This document shows positions 1 through 5,391 of a stretch of DNA of 5,391 nt, piece by piece. Below the pieces are notes generated by a model. It was not told the DNA's origin, made no database searches, and saw only the letters and a list, made by a program, of their open reading frames with translations. A program made the position numbers and the translations under genes. The stretch lies in the NCBI GenBank assembly GCA_003219095.1, contig QHPM01000221.1, forward strand, positions 1-5,391, written 5' to 3'. This stretch comes from Verrucomicrobiota bacterium. GTDB lineage: Bacteria > Verrucomicrobiota > Verrucomicrobiia > Chthoniobacterales > UBA10450. The number at the start of each line of letters is the position of its first letter. Position 1 is the first letter of the stretch.

Positions 1-2
1 AC

Positions 3-446
3 GGAATCCAGCTCGGCCGGAGATTTCGCGCGCTCAAGGCCTGGATGATCTGGCGTGCCTTCGGCCGCGAAGGAATTCTCGCGTTAATGCGCGAGCACTT
101 GCGGCTGGCCCGTTTATTTAGCGAATGGGTGACTACATCCGACGATTTCGAATTATCCGCGCCGGTCTCAATGGGCGTCGTTTGTTTTCGATTTGTCAGG
201 TCTGTAGCCGGCGTCGTTGACGCGGGGCCGCGGTCGCCGACCGCAATTACAATGAATCATGATTTGGATGCGCTAAACAGCGCGATTGTCGAGTCGATCA
301 ATCAATCGGGTCGCGCGTATTTGAATCAAACAAAATTGCGCGGACAAACCGTGATTCGCTTGGGACTCGGGAATATTCTCACCACGGAAAAGCATCTGCG
401 CGCCGCTTGGGAATTGATTCAGGAAACTGCGCAATCGCTGGGATGA
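3..446 (+). CDS. PLP-dependent group II (aromatic-L-amino-acid type) decarboxylase, C-terminal part
   Basis: The reading frame is open from the left edge, so the gene is cut and only about the last 147 residues are visible. The first visible residues, GIQLGRRFRALKAWMIWRAFG, match the hallmark segment of group II PLP decarboxylases (DOPA/tyrosine/tryptophan decarboxylase family), in which an LGRRFRALK-W motif follows the active-site lysine by some tens of residues. The end of the protein, with SGRAYLNQTKLRGQ, then VIRLGLGN and TTEKHLRAAWELI, is the usual C-terminal small domain of the family. The PLP lysine and the cofactor-binding histidine lie upstream of the window. Family members are cytoplasmic dimers that decarboxylate aromatic or related amino acids to amines; the substrate cannot be assigned from this fragment. 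The ATG at 45 is internal and not a true start. The TGA at 444-446 is followed closely by the next + strand gene. Family assignment is firm, substrate unknown. Confidence 0.9.
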   Translation, partial: GIQLGRRFRALKAWMIWRAFGREGILALMREHLRLARLFSEWVTTSDDFELSAPVSMGVVCFRFVRSVAGVVDAGPRSPTAITMNHDLDALNSAIVESINQSGRAYLNQTKLRGQTVIRLGLGNILTTEKHLRAAWELIQETAQSLG

Positions 447-512
447 CGCTATTTGCATCAAAAAGCGTTTGGCTCGCGAGCGAGCTGCGGTACATTCCGC
501 GACGCAAAATTA

Positions 513-2063
513 ATGATCACGATTCTACGTAAGCATTCACGCTGGCTCATGATTGTCATCGCCATTCTGGCAATGCCATTTTGTCTTTATTTCGTACGAA
601 CGGATTGGATGAGCGCTCTGCGGACGAACACCGCTGGCAAACTTTATGGCCGCGACATCTCGGCAATCGAGATTGAACGTGGAGGACGGTTATTCCAACT
701 GGCGCGCAATCTGCAGATGAGCGAATTTCTAACCGAGCTTTTGGGTCAGTGGCATCCGCAACGCGCGAAAACACAATCGGAAGCGGAACGCGAAGCCGGA
801 CAGGAATTCGCCATTGATTTAATGATTCTACACCACGAAGCCGAAGCCTTGGGCATTCGGCCAACTACCACCGAAATCGCCGCCGTCGTTACCAAAATGC
901 GCGCGTTCCGGGGCGACGCCGGAAGTTTCGATCTAAAGAAGTACAACGACATGGTGCAGAATGCCCTGGGACCGCTTGGGTTCAGCGAAGCGCAGATTGA
1001 GGAATTGGCCGGCGATCAGATTCGTCTCGATCGCGTCAAGGAACTGGTCAGCACCGGCGTGACCGTATCCCCGTCGGAAAGCAGGACCGCTTTTGAACAG
1101 GTCTATTCCAAATTCGAAGTGAGCGTTGTGCGTTTCAAAACCAGCGAGTTCGCTAATGAGGTAAAAATTTCTGATGACGAAATCGTGAAATATTACGAAG
1201 GGGCCAAAGAGCAACTGAAGAGCGAGGAAAAACGCAGAGTGCAATTCGTTGCCATGACGGTATCGGAGGCGCAGAAAAAGCTAACGGGAAAAGAACGGAT
1301 TGACGCCTTGCAGAAACTTTCGGACAAGGCCAATGACGTTGCCCAGGCGCTGGCGGAGAAGAATGCGGATTTTGTCGCGGTGGCGGCGAAATTCGGGTTG
1401 CCGGTCAAGACGACTGGCGATTTCACCCCGACGGTACCGGATCCGGAACTAAAGCAGGATTCGCAATTGATTCAGAGCGCCTTTCAACTTTCCAATGATG
1501 AACCGATAAGTGAGCCAATCCAGGCGGCGGACGGGTTCTATATCTTGCATCTCGCCGGGATTACTCCGGCGCGACCGCTGACACTCGAGGAAGCGAAACC
1601 GAAAATTGTTGAGGCCCTTAAAGCGCGAAAGGAGGGCGAGCTGGTGACCATTCGGGCAGCCAATGTCGCGCACGATTTGGGCGAGGCGTTGAAAGCCGGC
1701 GACACCATCGCCAAGACCGCGCAAAAGTTGAATTTAAAACTGGAAAAATTGCCGCCGTTTGCTCTGGCCGATGAGCTGGAGGCAAAAGCGTCCCCCACGC
1801 CGGACACGATCCCAGATTTGCCTATGATCAAGAATGCAGTGGCCGATTTGCACGCCAATGAAGTGTCGGATCCGCTCGCGACTTCTAATGGTGCGGCGGT
1901 GGCAGTGGTGGAAAAACGCGATCCGCCTGATCCGGCCCAAGCTGCAGCCAATCGGACCTCGCTCGAAGAGCGCATCTTGCGCGGGAAACGCGCGATGATG
2001 TTTTCCGAATGGTTACAGGAGCGCCGACGGGTTGCCGGGGTTCAGACCACAGCCCCCAGCTGA
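513..2063 (+). CDS. Membrane-anchored SurA/PpiD-like peptidyl-prolyl isomerase family protein
   Basis: This is a 516-residue protein read from the ATG at 513. The N-terminus has a short basic segment (MITILRKHSR) followed by one hydrophobic segment at about residues 11-28, which fits a PpiD-style inner-membrane anchor with the rest in the periplasm. Residues about 42-180 form a helical SurA-N/PpiD-type chaperone region, including AIDLMILHHEAEALGI and a TTTEIAAVV stretch typical of the family. Residues about 235-350 resemble a parvulin domain that ends in the usual pattern (FQLSNDEPISEPIQAADGFYILHL). Both positions that carry histidine in active parvulins appear replaced: Gln about 244 where ARHIL is expected, and Tyr about 343 where GYHI is expected. 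A holdase/chaperone role in envelope protein folding is therefore more likely than isomerase activity. The frame continues upstream to a TTG at 453 (536 aa), but those 20 extra residues are polar and displace the membrane segment, so 513 is preferred; neither start has a strong ribosome binding site. It is probably co-transcribed with the neighbouring decarboxylase and TPR genes. Confidence 0.85.
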   Translation: MITILRKHSRWLMIVIAILAMPFCLYFVRTDWMSALRTNTAGKLYGRDISAIEIERGGRLFQLARNLQMSEFLTELLGQWHPQRAKTQSEAEREAGQEFAIDLMILHHEAEALGIRPTTTEIAAVVTKMRAFRGDAGSFDLKKYNDMVQNALGPLGFSEAQIEELAGDQIRLDRVKELVSTGVTVSPSESRTAFEQVYSKFEVSVVRFKTSEFANEVKISDDEIVKYYEGAKEQLKSEEKRRVQFVAMTVSEAQKKLTGKERIDALQKLSDKANDVAQALAEKNADFVAVAAKFGLPVKTTGDFTPTVPDPELKQDSQLIQSAFQLSNDEPISEPIQAADGFYILHLAGITPARPLTLEEAKPKIVEALKARKEGELVTIRAANVAHDLGEALKAGDTIAKTAQKLNLKLEKLPPFALADELEAKASPTPDTIPDLPMIKNAVADLHANEVSDPLATSNGAAVAVVEKRDPPDPAQAAANRTSLEERILRGKRAMMFSEWLQERRRVAGVQTTAPS

Positions 2064-2069
2064 TTTAAG

Positions 2070-2402
2070 ATGGAGCCGCGCGACGAGATTTTCGACGACG
2101 CGAATGGTGATCTTGCGACCGGGGAATTGGAAAGCGCGGTTGCGAAATATCGGCGTTGCGTGGAGATCGATCCGGAATTTTTTGATGGCTGGCACGCGCT
2201 CGGAATGACATTGATGAAAATCGGGCGATTTCCAGAAGCAATTGAAGCGGGAAAACGCGCCACGGAATTGCGGCCGAACGATCAGATCGGCTGGACCAGC
2301 TTGTCGCTTTTTTACAATCGCAATGGCGACATCAAGGAAGCCGAAGCAGCGGGAACGAAGGCGAAGATTCTCTCGTGGGGAGGGAAGGTTGCGAAAGACT
2401 AA
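2070..2402 (+). CDS. Small tetratricopeptide repeat (TPR) protein
   Basis: This 110-residue protein is made almost entirely of about three TPR units. Unit 1 is at residues 5-37 (ends CVEIDPEF). Unit 2 is at about 39-71 (WHALGMTLMKIGRFPEAIEAG, ends ELRPND), the most canonical copy, with the W-L-G-A-P pattern. Unit 3 is at about 72-104 (WTSLSLFYNRNGDIKEAEAAG), more divergent. There is no signal peptide or membrane segment, so it is probably a cytoplasmic protein-protein interaction module. The ATG starts 6 nt after the stop of the PPIase-like gene, which supports translation coupling or at least one transcript; no clear Shine-Dalgarno sequence is seen in the short gap. The partner is unknown. 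The stop codon lies directly beside a 10-bp direct repeat (2390-2399 and 2491-2500), so the present C-terminus may have been set by a small insertion; that is inference. Confidence 0.8.
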   Translation: MEPRDEIFDDANGDLATGELESAVAKYRRCVEIDPEFFDGWHALGMTLMKIGRFPEAIEAGKRATELRPNDQIGWTSLSLFYNRNGDIKEAEAAGTKAKILSWGGKVAKD

Positions 2403-2426
2403 TGGAGTAAGGGAGCGATGGAGTAA
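2402..2426. repeat. Short direct repeat ATGGAGTAA x2
   Basis: The 9-mer ATGGAGTAA occurs at 2402-2410 and again at 2418-2426, a 16-bp period separated by GGGAGCG. It begins on the last base of the TPR stop codon. It encodes nothing obvious and looks like the remains of a simple intergenic repeat. Confidence 0.55.
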
Positions 2427-2433
2427 TGACCTA

Positions 2434-2477
2434 GTGGCGTCATCCCGAGCGCAATTCGAGGGATCCCGTCGCGCCAC
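2434..2477. repeat. Intergenic palindromic element (ATCCC...GGGAT type)
   Basis: A nested inverted repeat is visible. The outer arms are GTGGCG (2434-2439) and CGCCAC (2472-2477), and the inner arms are ATCCC (2442-2446) and GGGAT (2460-2464) around a 13-nt centre. The style, with a CATCCCGAGCG core, resembles dispersed intergenic palindromes found in many soil bacteria; that resemblance is from memory and not searched. It lies between the convergent ends of the TPR and the small zinc-binding gene and could form a hairpin in either transcript, but no U-tract follows, so it is not a canonical terminator. Confidence 0.5.
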
Positions 2478-2504
2478 CTTGAAGTGAACCTGCGAAAGAC
2501 AGAG

Positions 2505-2570
2505 TTTGTAGGCAAGCGCGCGCCGCTTGCCATGTCTTTAGCTGGCAACCGGGAGCGGTTGCCCTACAAA
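2505..2570. repeat. REPIN-like element, copy A
   Basis: The 66-bp element has perfect 7-bp ends, TTTGTAG (2505-2511) and CTACAAA (2564-2570). Inside are two hairpins: GGCAAGCG/CGCTTGCC (2511-2518 with 2524-2531, loop CGCGC) and GGCAACCG/CGGTTGCC (2544-2551 with 2556-2563, loop GGAG). Each palindrome is headed on its outer side by GTAG (read inward on opposite strands), which is the defining layout of two inverted REP sequences, a REPIN, as mobilised by REP-associated tyrosine transposases (RAYTs). The left GTAG shares its last G with the stem, so this copy has lost one base relative to copy B. It lies 21 nt past the stop of the - strand gene at 2592-2825. Confidence 0.8.
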
Positions 2571-2591
2571 GTATTGCGGCGAGTGCTTCTC

Positions 2592-2825
2592 CTACCCGCG
2601 ATCTTTCAATCCGTGCGCGCCGGATTCTTCGGCGCAATGGACGCAGCAATAAATCTGGCCACCAGCTTCGACGCCGTGACCGATTACCTTGCAACTACAA
2701 TGGGGACAGGTTGGCGCCAGCATGTGAACCGCGCATTCGAAGCTGTCAAAGGTTCGAGTTTTTCCGGCCGAGATAATTTGAAACGACTTGTCGTAATCGT
2801 TTCCACAAACATCACACTTAGCCAT
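2592..2825 (-). CDS. Small cysteine-rich metallothionein/TRASH-like metal-binding protein
   Basis: The 77-residue protein contains nine cysteines (4, 7, 31, 40, 43, 45, 60, 61, 64) and several histidines (34, 42, 50, 63, 71). The first half has CxxCG at 4-8 and a FDSFEC-x2-H segment at 26-34, which resembles a TRASH/YHS-type treble-clef zinc knuckle. The second half, CPHCSC at 40-45 followed by GQIYCCVHCA at 56-65, resembles the C-x-C...YCC-x2-CA core of bacterial SmtA-type metallothioneins. The sequence strongly suggests Zn(II) (or another soft metal) binding in the cytoplasm, with no signal peptide or membrane segment. Whether it stores metal, delivers it or acts as a small regulator is not known. 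The start is well supported by a strong AGGAGG Shine-Dalgarno 4 nt before the ATG. It sits alone between two REPIN-like elements, convergent with the TPR gene. Confidence is high that this is a real gene, moderate on the family name. Confidence 0.85.
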   Translation of the reverse strand: MAKCDVCGNDYDKSFQIISAGKTRTFDSFECAVHMLAPTCPHCSCKVIGHGVEAGGQIYCCVHCAEESGAHGLKDRG

Positions 2826-2829
2826 AACG

Positions 2830-2835
2830 CCTCCT
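2830..2835 (-). promoter_or_regulatory. Shine-Dalgarno site of the small metal-binding gene
   Basis: The - strand reads AGGAGG, then CGTT, then ATG. This is a full-strength ribosome binding site with a slightly short 4-nt spacer and fixes the start at 2825. It is the only strong Shine-Dalgarno sequence seen in the window; the other genes lack one. Confidence 0.8.
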
Positions 2836-2940
2836 GGTTGATTTAACCGGATTTCGTTTGTGCGCGCGTGAGTGGTCGCGTGGATGAGAATGCGACAGGG
2901 ATTTTAATTTCCCGACTTTCTTAGATCGCGACGCTCCCAC

Positions 2941-2961
2941 ATTAGTGATTAGTGATAGGTG
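2941..2961. repeat. 7-bp tandem repeat ATTAGTG
   Basis: Two perfect units of ATTAGTG (2941-2947, 2948-2954) are followed by a degenerate third unit ATAGGTG (2955-2961). The tract ends 8 nt before REPIN copy B. No function is apparent. Confidence 0.6.
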
Positions 2962-2969
2962 AAAAGAAC

Positions 2970-3030
2970 TGTAGGGCAAGCGCGCCGCTTGCCGGGGGAG
3001 GTCGTGGCAACCGGGAGCGGTTGCCCTACA
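2970..3030. repeat. REPIN-like element, copy B
   Basis: The 61-bp element has ends TGTAG (2970-2974) and CTACA (3026-3030). It holds two hairpins, GGCAAGCG/CGCTTGCC (2975-2982 with 2986-2993, loop CGC) and GGCAACCG/CGGTTGCC (3006-3013 with 3018-3025, loop GGAG). Each palindrome is preceded on its outer side by a complete GTAG. The right REP is identical to copy A over 28 bp (3005-3032 against 2543-2570), while the 12-nt centre is unrelated, as is usual for REPINs. It lies 27 nt past the stop codon of the M13 peptidase gene, so it will be in that gene's 3' untranslated region. It lacks a following U-tract. Confidence 0.85.
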
Positions 3031-3057
3031 AAATCTCCTCGCCGGCGGCTCATTACC

Positions 3058-5232
3058 TCACCAGATGTTCACGCGTTTGTCCGGCGGGCGAACCATCGGA
3101 CAATTATCCGGCAGGTTGAATGTTTTCTGAAACTCCACTGAATCCGAAAGCGGACCATTGACCCGGTAACGTGCGGGCGAATGCGGGTCCGTGTTCAGGC
3201 GCAATTTCAAATCTTCATCTCGCTGCACCGAGCGCCAGATTTGGGCGAAGCCGAGGAAAAAGCGTTGCTCCGGAGTGAAGCCGTCGATTTTTTCCTGCGG
3301 TTTTCCGGCGAGCGCCTTCTGTAACGCCGCATACGCGATCTTGACTCCGCCGATGTCGGCGATGTTCTCGCCTTGCGTCAGCTCGCCGTTGACGTGCAGT
3401 CCCGGCAGGGGCTCATACTCGGAATATTGTTTCACGATTGCGCCCGAACGTTCCTTGAATTTCGCCGCCGAATCCGGGGTCCACCAATCACGCAAGTTGC
3501 CGACTTCATCGAACTGGCGTCCCTGATCGTCGAATCCGTGCGTCATTTCATGACCGATGACGGCACCAATGCCGCCGTAGTTAATGGCGTCGTCTGCTTT
3601 CGGATTGAAGAATGGCGGCTGCAAAATGCCCGCCGGGAAAACAATCTCATTTAACTTCGGATTGTAATAGGCGTTCACGGTTGGCGGAGTCATGCCCCAC
3701 TCCGAGCGATCAACCGGTTTTCCGATTTTGTTCAATTCGCGATGGACATCGAACATTGACGCGCGGACGGCATTCACCACATAGGGTCCGCGATCGATCT
3801 GCAGCGCGGAATAGTCGCGCCACTTGTCCGGGTAACCGATCTTGACAGTGAAGGCGGCGAGCTTCTTCAAAGCGGCTTGCTTGGTGGCATCATCCATCCA
3901 TTCCAGCGTCTTAATCCGGTCCGCTAAAGCTGAGCGCAGGTTGTTAACGAGATCCAGCATCCGGGCCTTTGATTCGGGCGGGAAATAATCGGCAACATAA
4001 AGTTTTCCGAGCGCTTCTCCGATGGAATTATCCGTCGATGCCACCACTCGTTTCCAGCGCGGCTTGATTTGTTTGGTTCCGCGCAAAGTCGTTTCGTAGA
4101 AGTTGAAATTTTCGTTTACGAAATCGGCGGAAAGCTCCGCCGCGGTCGCGTGCACGAGATGCCAGCGGAAATATTCCTTCCAGAGATCGATTGGCGTGCT
4201 CGCAAAAACTTTATTCGCGCCCTTGAAGAAATCCGGTTGACCGACGTTCAGATCGCCGGGATCCGGCAGATTACTCTCTTTGAAATAAGCCTCCCACTTA
4301 AAGTCGGGCGTGAGGGCCTGCAGCGCTGACATCTTCATCTTGTTATAATTCTTCTGCGGGTCGCGCAGCTCGACCTTGGTCCGTGACGCTTGGGCCAGAC
4401 TGGTTTCGAGCGCGAGGATCTTTTTCGCGTGCTCACCGGCGGCTTTCGGATCCTCCCCCAGCAACGCCAGCATTTTGGTGACATGCTCCACGTATTGATC
4501 ACGGAGCTTCTTCGAAGCGTCGTCTGTCTTGGTGTAATAATCCCGGTCCGGCATCCCCAACCCATCCTGGTAAGCCTGCGCGATAACCATTGTGCTGTTC
4601 TTATCGTCCTGACCGGAGGTGAACCCGAAGAGCGATGTGATCCCGAGTGTGTGCAGATGCGCGATTTCCTTCAGCACATCGTTGCGATCCTTTACCCCAT
4701 CGATTCGGTTGAGCTCGTCGGCCAACGGTTTGGCGCGCGCGACATCGACTGTCGCTTCGTCCATTCCGCTGGCGTAATAATCGCCGACCTTTTTCGCGTC
4801 CGGATCAGTCGCAGTTGTTTCCTTGGCCGCGCGTTCGGCTACCTCATGAAGGGCGTCATTATTTTTTTCGATTAACTGATTGAAGCTACCCCACCGGGAA
4901 TATTCCGGCGGAATTGGCGTGCGTTTGATCCAACCGCCATTGGCATACATAAAAAAATCATCCGAAGGCTTCACCGAAGTATCCATGTTGGACGTGTCGA
5001 AGGGCGGCGCGTTCTTGTCCTCTGGCGTTGGAGTACTGATTTCTCCCTGCGTTTGCGCAACTGGACTGGTGGGCGGCGGCGGATTTTTCTCCGCCGGAAT
5101 TTTGCCGGCCGTTTGAACATTGGGCGGCGGCGTGGCGGTCGCGAGTGGCGGAGATTTTTGCGGCTCGGTCTGCGCGAGCGCATAAAGGGCGCCCCACGAA
5201 ATGAAAATAATCAGCACGATTGATTTAATCAT
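3058..5232 (-). CDS. Exported M13 family (neprilysin/PepO-like) zinc metallopeptidase
   Basis: Read from the ATG at 5232 the protein has 724 residues, slightly longer than typical bacterial M13 enzymes. Residues 1-20 are a signal peptide (basic MIKS, hydrophobic core, ALA just before Gln21). A Pro/Thr-rich linker follows at about 23-80, then the M13 N-terminal domain (about 80-475, starting near SVKPSDDFFMYANGGWI) and the catalytic domain (about 512-722). Visible active-site elements are the zinc motif HEMTH at 561-565 (ligands His561 and His565, catalytic Glu562), ENIAD at 622-626 with third ligand Glu622 and Asp626, the substrate-binding NAY motif at 520-522, and HSPARYRV with His684 and Arg690, corresponding to neprilysin His711 and Arg717. 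The C-terminus ends in Trp, as is usual in the family. All catalytic residues are intact, so it should be an active endopeptidase on peptides in the periplasm or outside. The frame extends upstream to a TTG at 5307, but this would bury the signal peptide; no clear ribosome binding site precedes either start. Confidence 0.95.
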   Translation of the reverse strand: MIKSIVLIIFISWGALYALAQTEPQKSPPLATATPPPNVQTAGKIPAEKNPPPPTSPVAQTQGEISTPTPEDKNAPPFDTSNMDTSVKPSDDFFMYANGGWIKRTPIPPEYSRWGSFNQLIEKNNDALHEVAERAAKETTATDPDAKKVGDYYASGMDEATVDVARAKPLADELNRIDGVKDRNDVLKEIAHLHTLGITSLFGFTSGQDDKNSTMVIAQAYQDGLGMPDRDYYTKTDDASKKLRDQYVEHVTKMLALLGEDPKAAGEHAKKILALETSLAQASRTKVELRDPQKNYNKMKMSALQALTPDFKWEAYFKESNLPDPGDLNVGQPDFFKGANKVFASTPIDLWKEYFRWHLVHATAAELSADFVNENFNFYETTLRGTKQIKPRWKRVVASTDNSIGEALGKLYVADYFPPESKARMLDLVNNLRSALADRIKTLEWMDDATKQAALKKLAAFTVKIGYPDKWRDYSALQIDRGPYVVNAVRASMFDVHRELNKIGKPVDRSEWGMTPPTVNAYYNPKLNEIVFPAGILQPPFFNPKADDAINYGGIGAVIGHEMTHGFDDQGRQFDEVGNLRDWWTPDSAAKFKERSGAIVKQYSEYEPLPGLHVNGELTQGENIADIGGVKIAYAALQKALAGKPQEKIDGFTPEQRFFLGFAQIWRSVQRDEDLKLRLNTDPHSPARYRVNGPLSDSVEFQKTFNLPDNCPMVRPPDKRVNIW

Positions 5233-5391
5233 CGAGGAACAAACCGCAAAGGCGGTGGTTGTCCAATGCCTGTCCGGCCGGTTGGAAAGTTGAAAGGGGT
5301 GTCTCAACGGCGCACCTGTTCAGCCATCGAGTAGGCCAGTGGCGGTCCAACTAGAGAAGCATGTCAGTCGCTAGCTTCGCCGTCGGCCTGG

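Larger units (their letters stand above)
2390..2500. repeat. 10-bp direct repeat bracketing a 91-bp segment
   Basis: TGCGAAAGAC is found exactly at 2390-2399 (last codons of the TPR gene) and at 2491-2500. The 91 bp between the copies hold the ATGGAGTAA pair and a palindromic element. The arrangement is what a target-site duplication around a small inserted element would look like. A chance repeat or a local duplication cannot be excluded. Confidence 0.4.

Noticed and set aside
1538..1975. 145-codon - strand frame inside the PPIase-like gene
   Set aside because: Antisense shadow with Ser/Ala-rich low-complexity translation and no motif.
2511..2563. REPIN hairpins as an intrinsic terminator or a CRISPR repeat pair
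   Set aside because: No U-tract follows either hairpin on either strand, and there are only two copies about 460 bp apart with a gene between them, not an array with regular spacers.
2484..2846. 120-codon open frame on the + strand opposite the metal-binding gene
   Set aside because: It runs across the REPIN and antisense to a gene with a recognisable cysteine pattern and a strong ribosome binding site; its own translation shows no family features.
2898..2913. GGGA...TCCC inverted repeat upstream of the metal-binding gene, as a possible operator
   Set aside because: Only 4 bp pair around an AT-rich centre; too short to separate from chance, and no clear promoter is located nearby.
2959..3141. 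60-codon + strand frame over REPIN copy B
   Set aside because: It translates the repeat and the antisense of the M13 C-terminus; a repeat-derived shadow.
4390..4875. 161-codon + strand frame antisense to the M13 gene
   Set aside because: The opposite strand encodes a clearly conserved peptidase; no start signal or recognisable domain here.
5244..5272. Possible promoter for the M13 gene (TTGGAC, 17 nt, TTTGTT on the - strand)
   Set aside because: The -10 match is poor and it lies very close to the start codon; not enough to call.
5361..5391. ATG on the + strand at the right edge, open for 10 codons
   Set aside because: Too short to judge; no strong ribosome binding site and no recognisable residues.

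Overview
The window looks like ordinary chromosomal DNA from a Gram-negative-type bacterium with an envelope and periplasm. The gene set (a degenerate PpiD/SurA-like chaperone, a TPR protein, a secreted M13 peptidase), the moderate GC content and the repeat-rich intergenic DNA fit a soil Verrucomicrobiota (Chthoniobacterales/Spartobacteria type). That assignment is inferred from general resemblance, not from a marker gene. No rRNA, tRNA, CRISPR array, phage gene or transposase gene was seen.

Layout. On the + strand, the window opens inside the C-terminal part of a PLP-dependent group II (aromatic-L-amino-acid type) decarboxylase (3-446). It is followed by a membrane-anchored SurA/PpiD-like peptidyl-prolyl isomerase-family protein (513-2063) and, 6 nt later, by a small three-repeat TPR protein (2070-2402). 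The spacing suggests these three are co-transcribed. On the - strand there are two genes: a 77-aa cysteine-rich metallothionein/TRASH-like zinc-binding protein (2592-2825) and an exported M13 (neprilysin/PepO family) zinc metallopeptidase (3058-5232). The M13 gene carries a signal peptide and a long Pro-rich linker. The + strand set converges on the small metal-binding gene.

The intergenic DNA is the unusual part. Two closely related REPIN-like elements (2505-2570 and 2970-3030) lie in the same orientation on either side of the metal-binding gene. Each consists of two GTAG-headed palindromes facing each other, and each sits 20-30 nt past the stop codon of a - strand gene. The stretch 2402-2504 adds a short tandem-like motif, a second kind of palindromic element and a 10-bp direct repeat that could be a target-site duplication. 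Another 7-bp tandem repeat precedes the second REPIN. The two intergenic stretches (2403-2591 and 2826-3057) are therefore largely repeat-derived.

From 5233 to the right edge no gene or convincing promoter was recognised.

Functionally, the PPIase-like protein and the M13 peptidase both act in the envelope (folding and peptide turnover). The decarboxylase and the metallothionein-like protein are cytoplasmic. Nothing in the window ties them into one pathway. No obviously new multi-gene system is present. The best leads are the paired REPINs around the zinc-binding gene and the loss of catalytic histidines in the parvulin-like domain.
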